NCBI GenBank assembly: GCA_965248675.1
Contig: CBDFJZ010000007.1
Location: 1 to 64,000, forward strand
From: UBA6627 sp965248675
GTDB taxonomy: Bacteria; Chloroflexota; Dehalococcoidia; UBA2979
Reading direction: 5' to 3'
Length of the DNA stretch: 64,000 bases
Both the position numbers and the translations under genes were made by a program. The notes beneath the pieces are model-generated. The model saw only the letters and a program-made list of their open reading frames with translations, was not told where the DNA came from and made no database searches. Position 1 is the stretch's first letter, and each line of letters opens with the position of its first letter. Shown one piece after another: positions 1 to 9,068 of the stretch.

Positions 1-1
1 T

Positions 2-854
2 GGCGGCGGCACCGCCGAGAGTGGACCCGGAACCGACACTGGCATCGCGACGGGCGGTCCTCCGCCGGCGCCGCCTCCCAGGTCGTCGGGTGGCGGGCCG
101 TCGTCCGTCGCCGGCGGCGGGTCGGGGCGGCCGTCCGACGGCGCCGAGGTCAGCGCGGAACCGCAGCGTCCCGGGACCACCGAGCCCGACGGCGGGGCGG
201 CCGCGGCAGGCGGCGCCGCCGGTGGCGGCGCGGCGAACGCCGCCGATGACGCCGACCGTGGGCGGGCTGCGACCGAACCTGGAGGCGAGCCGCCGACTGG
301 CAGCGACGGTGGCGCTCGGATGGGCGACGGCACCGATGCGCCGTCTGACCCGAGCCGCACGCCGGCGCAGAACGCGCCGACCGGACGGGATGGACAGCCG
401 GCCGACCCCGGTGGCGGCGGCGCGGTCAGCGGTGAACCCGGGAGCGGCCAGCCCACGCAGCCGGACGGGAGTGCTCCGTCTGACCCGAGCCGCATGCCGG
501 CGCAGAACGCGCCGACCGGACCGGATGGACAACCGGCCGACCCCGGTGGCGGCGGCGGGGTCAGCGGTGAACCCGGTGGCGACGGAGGCCAGCGGATGGG
601 GGATGGCTCGACGCCGGGGAGTGGTACGACGCCAGAGCAGCCGCGAAGCGACGGCGGTGCCGTTCAGCAGCCGCCATCGGATGGCGGCGCGCGAACGACC
701 GCGGATCCTGGCGCCGGCCAATCGACCACTCCGGACGGCGGTGCGACGACGAGCGGGGGATGCGGGGACGACCCAGCAGCCACCCGGCGGCGACGCGGAT
801 CAGCGGTTGGGAGACAGTTCCGGTCCGGCGAGTGGATCGACGCCGACGAGCTGA
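2..854 (+). CDS. Gly/Pro/Asp-rich repetitive protein, C-terminal part, frameshifted
   Basis: Only the C-terminal part lies in the window; the 5' end is cut by the window edge. The readable frame encodes a low-complexity Gly/Pro/Ala/Asp/Ser-rich chain without recognisable catalytic motifs. It contains a 45-residue tandem repeat: the DNA from 341 recurs almost unchanged from 476, each unit containing PSDPSR and PAQNAPTG. At about 757-763, in a GGGGG run, the plausible frame ends and the same composition continues in the next frame (QQPPGGDADQRLGDSSG) to a TGA at 854. One extra G would explain this. It converges with the minus-strand gene ending at 872. It may be the disordered tail of a surface or envelope protein; function unknown. 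Confidence 0.5.
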   Translation, partial: AAAPPRVDPEPTLASRRAVLRRRRLPGRRVAGRRPSPAAGRGGRPTAPRSARNRSVPGPPSPTAGRPRQAAPPVAARRTPPMTPTVGGLRPNLEASRRLAATVALGWATAPMRRLTRAARRRRTRRPDGMDSRPTPVAAARSAVNPGAASPRSRTGVLRLTRAACRRRTRRPDRMDNRPTPVAAAGSAVNPVATEASGWGMARRRGVVRRQSSREATAVPFSSRHRMAARERPRILAPANRPLRTAVRRRAGDAGTTQQPPGGDADQRLGDSSGPASGSTPTS

Positions 855-871
855 GCGCTGGTGTTGGGGCC

Positions 872-1490
872 TCAGCGCGGGTCGACGATCAGGTAGAAGT
901 TCGGTGGTCCGAAGCCGCACTCTCCGAGGTGCTCTATCGCCTCCAGCGGGCGGCCATCGGAGGCCGGCAACAGGGACTCGATCGGCGGCCCGTGCACGTG
1001 CTCGTACGAGCAGAACGGGACGTGGGACTCGACCACCTCGAGGCCGTCCGTCAGGAATATAGACGCCGTCGAGCAGGAACACCAACACCTGCCCCGCGGG
1101 CGCGCTGTCGCCGAGCTGTGCTTCTTCGGGCTGGCTCGGTAGCCGAGGCTTCCGTCGCTTCGGCCGGTTCCGTCGCTTCGGCTGATTCGGTCGCTGTAGT
1201 CTCTTCCGTCGCAGGGGGGGAGCCGTGCCGGGAACGCCGCCCTCTTCTCCTCCTGATGCCGGCACCGCGCTTCCGTCCCCGCCTCCGAACAGCAGGAACG
1301 CGCCGGAGGCGATGGCGATCGCGATCGCGGCGACGGCGATCCAGAGCGTGCCGCCTGGGAGCCAGTCGCCGGTTGTCGGCAGCTGGTGCGACGGCACCAA
1401 TCCGCCCGCTGGCGCTTCCGATGGCAGCGAGATCATCGGCTCAGCCTCGCTCTTCCCGGGGCGCGAGAGCGGACCCGCGACCGTGGTCAT
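872..1490 (-). pseudogene. Membrane-anchored hypothetical protein with several frameshifts
   Basis: The start ATG (1490) overlaps the TGA of the upstream gene as ATGA, so translation is probably coupled. The N-terminus is about 45 polar residues followed by one hydrophobic segment (WIAVAAIAIAIASGAFLLF) and a Ser/Gly linker, consistent with a single-pass membrane protein. The sensible reading then jumps frames three times: at the G7 run near 1215, near 1130, and near 1065. The pieces are a Thr/Glu/Ala linker (TEETTATESAEATEPAEA), a short block (GQVLVFLLDGVYI), and a well-formed C-terminus ending GFGPPNFYLIVDPR with TGA at 872. Several Cys residues (FCSYEHVHG, LGECGFG) lie in this last domain. 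Either a decayed gene or a poorly assembled stretch. I do not recognise the family. Confidence 0.5.
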
Positions 1491-2809
1491 CGAAGCACCC
1501 CAGCGGCGGTAAGGGTCTCGAGGCGGACCGGCTCGCGCGCCGCCAGGCTGACCCAGCCGTCGAGTACGTCGTAGAAGCCGAGTTTCGTCGTCTGTTCGGC
1601 GCGAGAGAGCGTCCGTGCTCCCGCTCCCGCGAGCTCCTCGTTGACCCGGGCGTCCAGCAACCCCTCGTCCAGCTCGCAACCGACGGTTTCGAAGTCCGCA
1701 CGCGGCACGTTCAGGTACAGGTCGCGTGCGCCTCGGATGCGTAGCACGCAGAAGTCCCACGTGGCCGCTACCGCCTCCACGTCGTATCGAGGTCGCCGCC
1801 AGCTCCGCGCCGCGAGACCGTGCGGCGAGGGCCGGGGGGCGCTCCATTCGTACTCCGGTGCCTCGTCCACCTCGTGCTCGCAGGGCAGCTCCGCGGCGCC
1901 GGTGATCCGCGCCTCCATCAGCCGCCGCTCCTCTGAGCTGATCAGCTCGCCGAGCGCGCGCTCCGCGCTCCGCCAGCAGGCCTCCAACTGCTGCTGCGCC
2001 TCGATTCGTCGCCGTCTGCGGGACCGTCGTTGGAGCATCGTGCGCCGCCCCGAGGCGTACAGATCGGCACCGAACGCCGTGCGCTCGACGTACCACCCGA
2101 AGCGGTCGACGCCCCACTCCGCGGCCACCCGGACCAACGGCGGAAAGACAGCGCCTCGAGGTTCCCGCTCGATCCGAGCCACGCATGCAAGGACACCGCC
2201 CAGCGCCATCAGCAGCGCAGCGCGAAGATCATCGCCCTTCGCATAGTCGCCGCCGAGCTCCAGGCGGCCGGGCCGCGGCCGGCATAGCAGCCCCGGAGTG
2301 TCGCGCTGATCCATCAGCAACATCAGCGCCGGCGCGAACGACTGCGCGAACAGGTGCGCGACATGAGCCGTCAGCGCGTCCGGCAGCTCGACGCTGAGGT
2401 GAGTCGAGTAGCCGGTCAGGTCGTAGCGGAGCGGCAGCACGCGGCGCAGACCGGCGGCGGCGCGCGCCGCGGCGGTCGCAGCGGTCGCAGCGGTCGCAGC
2501 GGTCGAGGCGACGCCACGACTGACCTCGATCGGCGGTGTTGCGACCTCCGCCTCGAAGCCGTCCGCGGTCAGGAGGCTGCCGTCGGCCCGCTTGAAAGCG
2601 AACGGGTCGCGCGGGTCGATCCGGGCGCCCTCGATCGCCAGCACGTCGCTGAGCCAGCGGAAGTCGACCCTGGAACCCTCGAGAAGCACGCGAAACTCGT
2701 GCTCGATCCCGAGCAAACGTGCGACTCCCTTGGTTCGTGGGTCCGAGGCTTCCGCCAGGCGCCTCGATCCTCGGCTCCTGATCCGCTCGAGGCCCGGCAT
2801 CAAGCGCAC
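1487..2809 (-). CDS. Amidoligase/glutamate-cysteine-ligase-like protein
   Basis: This 440-residue protein has an N-terminal block with GIEHEFRV (about residue 34) and FEAEVATPPIEV (about 84). These resemble the Glu-rich first strands of the glutamate-cysteine ligase (GCS2)/amidoligase fold, in which such acidic residues bind Mg-ATP. STHLSVELPD and LELGGDYAKGDD follow. No close family can be assigned by eye, so an ATP-dependent carboxylate-amine ligase role is inference. An Ala/Thr-rich stretch (TAATAATAATAA) comes from 9-bp tandem repeats at about 2468-2505. The start is a GTG with GAGGAGGG about 11 bases upstream. It lies 30 bases downstream of the aldolase gene and overlaps the next gene by ATGA, so the three form one minus-strand operon. 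Confidence 0.6.
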   Translation of the reverse strand: MRLMPGLERIRSRGSRRLAEASDPRTKGVARLLGIEHEFRVLLEGSRVDFRWLSDVLAIEGARIDPRDPFAFKRADGSLLTADGFEAEVATPPIEVSRGVASTAATAATAATAAARAAAGLRRVLPLRYDLTGYSTHLSVELPDALTAHVAHLFAQSFAPALMLLMDQRDTPGLLCRPRPGRLELGGDYAKGDDLRAALLMALGGVLACVARIEREPRGAVFPPLVRVAAEWGVDRFGWYVERTAFGADLYASGRRTMLQRRSRRRRRIEAQQQLEACWRSAERALGELISSEERRLMEARITGAAELPCEHEVDEAPEYEWSAPRPSPHGLAARSWRRPRYDVEAVAATWDFCVLRIRGARDLYLNVPRADFETVGCELDEGLLDARVNEELAGAGARTLSRAEQTTKLGFYDVLDGWVSLAAREPVRLETLTAAGVLR

Positions 2810-2839
2810 CCGCTGACCAGCCCTCCTCGCCTCATCCAG

Positions 2840-3655
2840 CTAGACCGTCTCGATCGTTTCCTTCGCCTCGACCGAGGCAGCCGAGGCGACGGAGCGGAGC
2901 TCGGCCAGGTGCTCCTGCATCGCGATCTGCATCAGGCGAGCGTCGCTGGAGTGCATCACGAAGCGTGCGCCGAGCTCGATCGCGGTCGTCGAGGTGTCCA
3001 GCGTCTGCTGGTGGATCATCACCGGGACGCCGTGGGCCTCGGATTGCGCGATCACGCCCTCGATCACCTCGAGGTAGCGCGGGTGCGTGACCTCGTCGGG
3101 GATGCCGAGCGAGGTCGTCATGTCGTTGGGGCCGATGAAGATGCCGTCGATGTCGCCGACGTTGAGGATCGATTCGAGTCGCTCGTAGGCCGGCTCGCTC
3201 TCGATACCAATGATGATGATGCTCTCCGCGTGGCGAGCCTCGAGGTAGGTCTTCGACGCCTCGCTCGGCAGGACGCCCTCGGCGACCGCGCGCGTGAGGT
3301 ACTCGCCTTTGAGCGGGTGCCACTTCGCCGTCGCGACGCAAGCCTGGACCTCCTCGACGGTCTCGCAGTAAGGCACGAGGACGCCGGCGGCACCGGCGTC
3401 GAGGGCCATCGCAACCCACTCGGCCTTCGGTACCGGTACGCGCAGAATCGGCGTGACGTCGGCGTCGCGGAGCATCCGGCAGAGCTCCTGGATCTCCTTG
3501 CGGTCGCGCGAGCCGTGCTCCGAATCGATCACGACGAAGTCCAGCGTCGCGCCGGCCAGCGCCGACCGGAACCGCGTCGTTCCCATCGCCGAGAGCATGC
3601 AGCCGAATACGTGCCCACCGTCCGAGAGCGTCTGCTTCAGCGCCACGCCGTCCAT
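2840..3655 (-). CDS. HpcH/HpaI-family class II aldolase
   Basis: A 271-residue TIM-barrel protein of the HpcH/HpaI (2,4-dihydroxyhept-2-enedioate / 2-dehydro-3-deoxyglucarate) aldolase family. These divalent-metal enzymes cleave 4-hydroxy-2-oxoacids to pyruvate plus an aldehyde. Diagnostic blocks are FVVIDSEHGSRD near residue 43, ILRVPVPKAEW, GAAGVLVPYCETVEE and IDGIFIGPNDMTTSLG; the Glu and Asp in the second and last of these regions normally bind the metal. I chose ATG 3655 because GGGAGAC lies just upstream and the following residues match the family start. It is the first gene of the minus-strand operon with the amidoligase-like gene. The substrate is not predictable. Confidence 0.82.
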   Translation of the reverse strand: MDGVALKQTLSDGGHVFGCMLSAMGTTRFRSALAGATLDFVVIDSEHGSRDRKEIQELCRMLRDADVTPILRVPVPKAEWVAMALDAGAAGVLVPYCETVEEVQACVATAKWHPLKGEYLTRAVAEGVLPSEASKTYLEARHAESIIIIGIESEPAYERLESILNVGDIDGIFIGPNDMTTSLGIPDEVTHPRYLEVIEGVIAQSEAHGVPVMIHQQTLDTSTTAIELGARFVMHSSDARLMQIAMQEHLAELRSVASAASVEAKETIETV

Positions 3656-3773
3656 CGAGGTCTCCCATCGCTCGTTCCGAGGTAATCGTTGCGCCAACAT
3701 ACCGGCGCGTCGGCCTCGTGTGGCTGCCTATACTCGCGCGAGCCGGCCCCGGTGAGTGCAGGAGAGGTGTCCG

Positions 3774-4631
3774 ATGACCGAGCCGTACGAACCCGCCGCC
3801 GCGATGAACTACCAAACGATCGAGGTCGAGCGCGACGGTCGCGTCGGCATCGTTCGCTGGAATCGTCCGGATCGCCTCAACGCGTTCAACGGGACGATGT
3901 ACGCCGAGTGGGTCGAGGCCTCCGACGCGTTCAACGCCGATCCAGAGATCGGCGCCGTCGTCGCCACCGGCAACGGGCGAGCGTACAGCTCAGGCGCCGA
4001 CATCAGCGGCTTCGAGCGGAGCTTCACCGACGATGACGCGCCGAAGGGGAAGGAGGCGCCGCATTCCCCCTTCGAGCCGTGGTACATGGCCGAGGGAAAG
4101 CCGACGATCGCGGCCGTCAACGGCGTCGCGATCGGCATCGGGTTCACCTCGATCCTCTGGTTCGACAACATCATTGCGCGCACGGAGGCGCGGTTCTCCG
4201 CGCGGTTCGCGGCGATCGGGCTGACGCCGGAGCTGTCGAGCTCGTGGCTGTTGCCGAGGTTGATCGGCGTCCAGCGGGCGAAGGAGATGATGCTCACCGG
4301 CCGCATCTGGAGCGCTGAGGAGGCGCACCAGCTCGGTCTCGTCCGCCAGGTCGTGGAGCCCGAGGATCTCCTACCGACGGCGATCGCGCAGGCCGCCGAG
4401 ATCGCGGCCAACCCCTCGACCTCGCTCAGCGTGATCAAGCTGATGCTGATGGAGGACCTGCTCGCCACGGACCTCAGCACCGTGGAACGCCGCTCCGAGG
4501 AGAACTTCGTCGCCGGCCGGAAGACCGCCGAGCATCGCGAGGCGCTGTTCGCCCTCGGTGAGAAGCGCCCCGCCCGCTTCCACGACGACGCGCACATGGC
4601 CGAGGTGGCCGCGGGGCTCACCGCCGACTAG
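3774..4631 (+). CDS. Enoyl-CoA hydratase/isomerase (crotonase) family protein
   Basis: A 285-residue crotonase-fold protein. The oxyanion-hole segments are visible: RAYSSGADISGF around residue 73, then GVAIGIGFTSILWFD around 125. One Glu in the second catalytic region is present (GLTPELSSSWLL), but the full Glu pair of classical hydratases is not clear, so isomerase or another crotonase reaction is possible. The start at 3774 (MTEPYEP) is preceded by AGGAGAG at a good distance; an upstream in-frame ATG at 3756 is less well placed. It converges with another crotonase gene, separated by 14 bases. The pair probably serves fatty-acid or branched-chain acyl-CoA breakdown. Confidence 0.85.
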   Translation: MTEPYEPAAAMNYQTIEVERDGRVGIVRWNRPDRLNAFNGTMYAEWVEASDAFNADPEIGAVVATGNGRAYSSGADISGFERSFTDDDAPKGKEAPHSPFEPWYMAEGKPTIAAVNGVAIGIGFTSILWFDNIIARTEARFSARFAAIGLTPELSSSWLLPRLIGVQRAKEMMLTGRIWSAEEAHQLGLVRQVVEPEDLLPTAIAQAAEIAANPSTSLSVIKLMLMEDLLATDLSTVERRSEENFVAGRKTAEHREALFALGEKRPARFHDDAHMAEVAAGLTAD

Positions 4632-4645
4632 GGTGGCTCCACCGC

Positions 4646-5476
4646 CTAGCTTCCGCTGAACTGAGGCTCGCGCCGTTCGAGGAAGCTCTTGAAGCCCTCG
4701 CCCGCGTCGTCAGTCTTGAGCAGCGCTGCCTGCGCCGCCCACTCGCGCTCGAGGAAGAGTCCGCGGTTCGGGCTGTCGACCGATTCCTGGATCAGCCGGC
4801 GGACCGTGGTGTAGCCCATCGGTGGGCCGTCCGCGATCTGACGCGCATAGGCCATCAGCTCGGTCCGGAATTCGTCGTCGGGCACGACTCGGTTTGCGAG
4901 GCCGAGTTCGAGCGCTTGAGCGGAGTCGAGCAGCTCACCGCTGTAGAACAGCTCGTACGCTTTCGCGACGCCGACGATGCGAGGCAGCCAGTAGGCGGCG
5001 CCGTAGTCAGAGGCGATTCCGCGCTTGATGAAGATCGAACCGAGGCGCGCCGACTCAGCGAAGATGCGCACGTCGCAGCAGAGCGCGATGCCGAACCCGG
5101 CACCGGCAGCCACGCCGTTGATCCCTCCGATGATCGGCACGTCGGAGCGTGCGAACGCCTCGGCGATCGCCGCCGAGCCGGCCCGAACGTTCATCCGGTC
5201 ATGGCGCGATCGTGCCGGCGCGGTGCCCGTGCCGGCGCCGTTCGAAGCGGGCGACCCAGCAGCAGGCGCTCGGTCCGAGGAGACCTCGGCGCCCGCGCAG
5301 AAGGCGCGGCCTTCGCCGGTCAGCACCATCACGCGGACGTCGTCGTCCTCGGAGGCTCGTTCGAGCGCGGCCAGCAGGCCGGAGGTGAGCTCAGGGCTGA
5401 GCGAGTTCATCTTCTCCGGCCGGTTCAACGTCGCCACCATGACGCCGTCGTTCACCTCGATCTCGATATCTGCCAT
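4646..5476 (-). CDS. Enoyl-CoA hydratase/isomerase family protein
   Basis: A 276-residue crotonase beginning MADIEIEVNDGVMVATLNRP, the usual first strands of the family. The CoA/oxyanion block is GEGRAFCAGAEVSSD (about residue 54), followed by an inserted Gly/Ala/Ser-rich loop that is longer than usual. GGINGVAAGAGFGIALCCD comes next. IFIKRGIASDYGAAYWLPRIVG covers the second catalytic region, in which an Asp rather than Glu follows Ser, as in several enoyl-CoA isomerases. It is transcribed toward the plus-strand crotonase at 3774. A role in acyl-CoA beta-oxidation is likely; the exact substrate is unknown. Confidence 0.85.
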   Translation of the reverse strand: MADIEIEVNDGVMVATLNRPEKMNSLSPELTSGLLAALERASEDDDVRVMVLTGEGRAFCAGAEVSSDRAPAAGSPASNGAGTGTAPARSRHDRMNVRAGSAAIAEAFARSDVPIIGGINGVAAGAGFGIALCCDVRIFAESARLGSIFIKRGIASDYGAAYWLPRIVGVAKAYELFYSGELLDSAQALELGLANRVVPDDEFRTELMAYARQIADGPPMGYTTVRRLIQESVDSPNRGLFLEREWAAQAALLKTDDAGEGFKSFLERREPQFSGS

Positions 5477-5702
5477 CGGTAGCTGCTCCTCGGTGCAAAT
5501 CGGCTCGATGCCGCTCAGGTTTGCGTCTCCGAAGGAACGCTAGCGGGGCGTCCCCGTCGCCGCAAACTCCAGCCCCGGTACCTCGCCAGCCGACGGGCAA
5601 GCTTCAGCGCATCTCCACATCTCCTTCATACGGTCCCCAAGGAATGGAATCGGCCCGCTCCTACCGTCGATTCATCAACGAGACCATGCAGCCAAGGAGA
5701 CA

Positions 5703-5999
5703 CGTGAGGGTCCAGACAACGCAGGAATCGGCGATTCGGAATGGTGTCAACACGGAGCAGCTGTCTGGCACGATCGATCTCGACAAGCAGCAGACCGAGC
5801 TCTTGCTGACGCCGGGCGCCGAGCATGACGCGCGGCGCCGGCACGCCGCACCTCAATGGTCGGCCGACCCGACCCGGATGCCGGACCTGCTGGCCTCGGT
5901 CCGGACGCTGACCACTCGGAAGATGCGCGCCGGCGGTTCTTCGGCGAGGACGTGGAGCGGGAGATCGTCGCTGCGACGTTCGCCTCCGCCGCGAGTTAG
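5703..5999 (+). pseudogene. Possible remnant of an OsmC-like gene plus unknown 3' fragment
   Basis: Between two intact genes, a GTG-started frame reads SAIRNGVNTEQLSGTIDLD, which resembles the N-terminus typical of OsmC-family peroxidase-like proteins (RNGVdT..LfaTiDa). The similarity stops after about 35 residues. A different frame then gives a protein-like C-terminus (DADHSEDARRRFFGEDVER) ending in TAG at 5999. Neither part is a complete gene. The stretch 5477-6031 otherwise shows no convincing ORF. I read it as a decayed locus; the OsmC match is by memory of the family and uncertain. Confidence 0.35.
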
Positions 6000-6031
6000 C
6001 GCGTCAAGAGGAGGAGCGCCAAAGCTCGCGC

Positions 6032-7180
6032 TCAGCGCGCTCCGAGGAGCTCGAGCAGCAGCCGGCTCACTGCCTCGGGCTGCTCCTGCTACACCCAGTG
6101 GCCAGCACCCTCGATCAGATGCACGCCCCGCATGTCCGTGCAGGCCGATGATTGCATCCGTTCGAGGCTGCCCGGCCGCTGGTAGGCGCCCCAGTCGCTG
6201 GCGCCGGCGATGAACATCGAGGGCACCTCGATCGCGCGGCCGGAGAAGAGCGACAGCTCGGCCACTGACTCCGCGCTCGCCGAGGCGCGATACCACTGCA
6301 GCCCGCCCTGGAACCCGGTTCGCTCGAACTCTGAGGCGTAGACCGCGAGCTCGGCGTCCGTCAGCCACGCGCAAGCCTCGATCTGATCGGGTGACGGCAT
6401 CTCGGCGGCGACAGTCTCCGCCATGTCTGCTTCGAGGTCCATGACGTAGTAGGTCGGCATCTGCGCAATCGCCTCGGCGGTCCACGTCTCGAGGTCGAAC
6501 GGGCGGTTGCCGGGCCAGTCCGCGCTCTTCATGTGGTAGTAGGCACGGAGGAAATCGCGCACGCCCTGCGGGCAGTGCAGCATCTCATCGTTCGCCTCGC
6601 GCGTGCCGTAGTAGCGCTGGTAATGCTTCCGGGGCCGATCGAGCGCGGCGAGATCGGCGTGGATGTCGGTCGCCGGCGCGCCGTCGTGCCCGCCTCGATC
6701 CGCGGTGTCGAAAGGGAGCGTCGGTGGACCGCCGAAGGGAGCGCTCATCAGCGCGACCGCCCGGAACACGTCGGGGCGAATGAGCGCCGACCACGCGGCC
6801 ACCGGCGACCCGAAGTCGTGCCCGACGACCGCCGCAACCGATCGGTGCCCGAGTGCGAAGACGAGGCCGAGCGCGTCGCGCACCAGGTTGAGCACGCGGT
6901 ACGACGAGAGATCGCCGTCGTAGTCGCCGTCCCAGCCGGCCGTACGTCCGTAGCCGCGCTGATCCGGCGCGACGACGTGGTAGCCGGCTCCGGCGAGCGG
7001 CGGCATGACCTTACGCCAGCTATAGGCCAGCTCCGGGAAGCCGTGCAGCAGCAGAACGAGCGGCCGACCGCTGTCCTCGAAACCGGCTTCGAGGATGTGG
7101 ATGTCGAGGCCGCGGACGTCCTCGATGACTCGCGACCGGATCTCGGGAGCGAGGGTGTCTTCGCCATACAGGCTCGGCAC
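6032..7180 (-). CDS. Epoxide-hydrolase-like alpha/beta hydrolase interrupted by in-frame TAG near its end
   Basis: An alpha/beta-hydrolase of the epoxide hydrolase/haloalkane dehalogenase group. It has the HGFPE oxyanion motif at about residue 48 and the nucleophile elbow VVGHDFGS (Asp nucleophile) near 115. The cap contains tyrosines, and GAGHWV carries the catalytic His near the end. Directly after GHWV there is a TAG (6089-6091). The same frame then continues as QEQPEAVSRLLLELLGAR to a TGA at 6032, which is exactly the normal family ending. A single CAG-to-TAG change explains the break; all catalytic residues lie upstream of it. The start is GTG 7180, 2 bases after the mutase stop, implying an operon with the mutase. 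Confidence 0.8.
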
Positions 7181-7182
7181 GG

Positions 7183-8880
7183 TCAGACGACCAGCCGTTC
7201 CTGGTACTCGCCGAAGACCTCGCGCATTACGCCGCAGATCTCGCCGAGCGTGCAGTAGGCACGGACGGCGTCGAGGATCGTGGGCATCGTGTTCTCGCCT
7301 TCGCCGGCGCAGACGGCGCGTAGCCCCGCCAGCGCCGCGTCCGCCGCCGGGCCGTCCCGCTCTGCGCGCACGCGGTGCAACCGTTCGAGGTGGACGCGCT
7401 GGCCCTCGGGATCCATCTGCAGGATCGGGATCTCGAGCGGCTCGTCGATCTGGAACTCGTTGACGCCGACGATGATCCGTTCGCCCGAATCGACCTCGCG
7501 CTGGAACTGGTAGGACGCCTCGGCGATCTCGCGCTGCTGGAAACCGGTCTCGAGGGCGGGAATCGCACCGCCGAGCTCCTCGATGCGCTCGAAGTAGGCA
7601 TAGGCGTCGCGCTCGATCTCGTTGGTGAGCGACTCGACGAAGTAGGAGCCGCCGAGCGGGTCGACGGTGTTCAGCGCGCCGGTCTCGTGCATCAGCACCT
7701 GCTGGGTGCGGACCGCGAGCCGCGCCGCCTTGTCGCTGGGGAGCGCGAGCGCCTCGTCCATCGCGTTCGTGTGCATCGACTGGGTGCCGCCGAGGACGCC
7801 TGACATCGCCTGGAGAGCGACGCGAATCAGGTTCACCTCGGGCTGAACGTCCGGCAGGGAGACGCCGGCGGTCTGCGTGTGGAAGCGCATCCACCATGAG
7901 CGCGGGTTGCGAGCGCCGAACGTCTCCTTCATCTCGCGCGCCCAGATCCGGCGCGCGGCGCGGAACTTGGCGATCTCCTCGAAGAAGTCGGAGTGGGCGT
8001 TGAAGAAGAACGAGAGGCGCGGGGCGAAGTCGTCGATGTCGAGGCCACGGTCGAGCGCCCAGCGCACGTACTCGAAGCCGTCGGACAGGGTGAACGCCAG
8101 CTCCTGCGCGGCCGTCGCTCCGGCTTCGCGGATGTGGTACCCGCTGATGCTGATCGAGTTCCAGCTCGGCATCTCGCGCGTGGCGAACTCGATCGTGTCG
8201 GTCACGAGGCGCATCGACTCAGGCGGTGGGAAGAGGAACTCGTTCTGCGCCGCGTACTCCTTGAGGATGTCGTTTTGTAGCGTCCCACCAAGCTGGGCCA
8301 TCGGGACGCCCTGCTTCTCGGCGGTGACGATGTACATCGCCCAGATCACCGACGCCGGGCCGTTGATCGTCATCGAGGTGGTGATGTCGCCGAGCGGGAT
8401 GCCGTCGAGCAGCAGCTCCATGTCGGCGAGCGAGGAGATCGCGACCCCGCAGCGGCCGAACTCGCCGGCCGCCCACTCGTCGTCGTGGTCGTAGCCCATC
8501 AGCGTAGGCATGTCGAAGGCGATGCTGAGGCCGGTCTCGCCATGATCGAGCAGATCGCGGAAGCGGGCGTTCGTCTCCTCGGCGGTGCCGAAGCCGGAGA
8601 AGATGCGGATCGTCCAGGGCCGCCCTCGGTAGCCGGTGGGGTGGATCCCGCGGGTGAAGGGGTACTCGCCGGGGTTGGCGAGGTCGACGGCGTAGTCGAA
8701 CCGGTCGTCGGCGAGGTCGGTCGGCCCGTACAGGCGCTCGATCGGCTTCGACGAGGTGGTGACGAAGGGGCCGTCGCGCTCCGCGCCGTCCGCCGCGACG
8801 CGCTCGTCCCAGGCGGCGCGCTGTTCGCGGAGGCGGGCAAGCTCGTCGCTCGCCGCGCCGTCGTTCGGTCGGTCGGTCAT
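7183..8880 (-). CDS. B12-dependent acyl-CoA mutase large subunit, isobutyryl-CoA-mutase type
   Basis: A 565-residue protein matching the substrate-binding subunit of methylmalonyl-CoA-mutase-like enzymes (GLSIAFDMPTLMGYD, MTINGPASVIWAMY, QNDILKEYAAQNEFLF, NISISGYHIREAG-type core, VLGGTQSMHTNAMDEA). It lacks a C-terminal cobalamin-binding domain, so it needs a separate small subunit, not seen in the window. At the two positions that set substrate choice, methylmalonyl-CoA mutase has Tyr89 and Arg207. This protein has Phe (WTIRIFSGFG, about residue 94) and Gln (YAAQNEF, about 212), as in isobutyryl-CoA mutase. It therefore probably interconverts isobutyryl- and butyryl-CoA or a related pair. 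Start ATG 8880 has AGCGGG six bases upstream. Confidence 0.88.
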   Translation of the reverse strand: MTDRPNDGAASDELARLREQRAAWDERVAADGAERDGPFVTTSSKPIERLYGPTDLADDRFDYAVDLANPGEYPFTRGIHPTGYRGRPWTIRIFSGFGTAEETNARFRDLLDHGETGLSIAFDMPTLMGYDHDDEWAAGEFGRCGVAISSLADMELLLDGIPLGDITTSMTINGPASVIWAMYIVTAEKQGVPMAQLGGTLQNDILKEYAAQNEFLFPPPESMRLVTDTIEFATREMPSWNSISISGYHIREAGATAAQELAFTLSDGFEYVRWALDRGLDIDDFAPRLSFFFNAHSDFFEEIAKFRAARRIWAREMKETFGARNPRSWWMRFHTQTAGVSLPDVQPEVNLIRVALQAMSGVLGGTQSMHTNAMDEALALPSDKAARLAVRTQQVLMHETGALNTVDPLGGSYFVESLTNEIERDAYAYFERIEELGGAIPALETGFQQREIAEASYQFQREVDSGERIIVGVNEFQIDEPLEIPILQMDPEGQRVHLERLHRVRAERDGPAADAALAGLRAVCAGEGENTMPTILDAVRAYCTLGEICGVMREVFGEYQERLVV

Positions 8881-9068
8881 GAACACATCCCGCTGGGTTC
8901 GCGTCTACACCCGCCAGAGTAGTCCGATGCGCCGCGGACCGGTGTGCTGCGCAGTACGCGAGTGGGTCACCAGATCCCACGGGCTGCCGATCGACGGACC
9001 CACGCCCTCGTCGAGCTGCGGGGGTCCGCCTGGTCATCACGGGCGTCAGTGTCGCCGCCTGGATGCGC

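Noticed and set aside
5856..5999. Independent 47-residue gene
   Set aside because: No ribosome site, and it reads better as the 3' fragment of a decayed gene.
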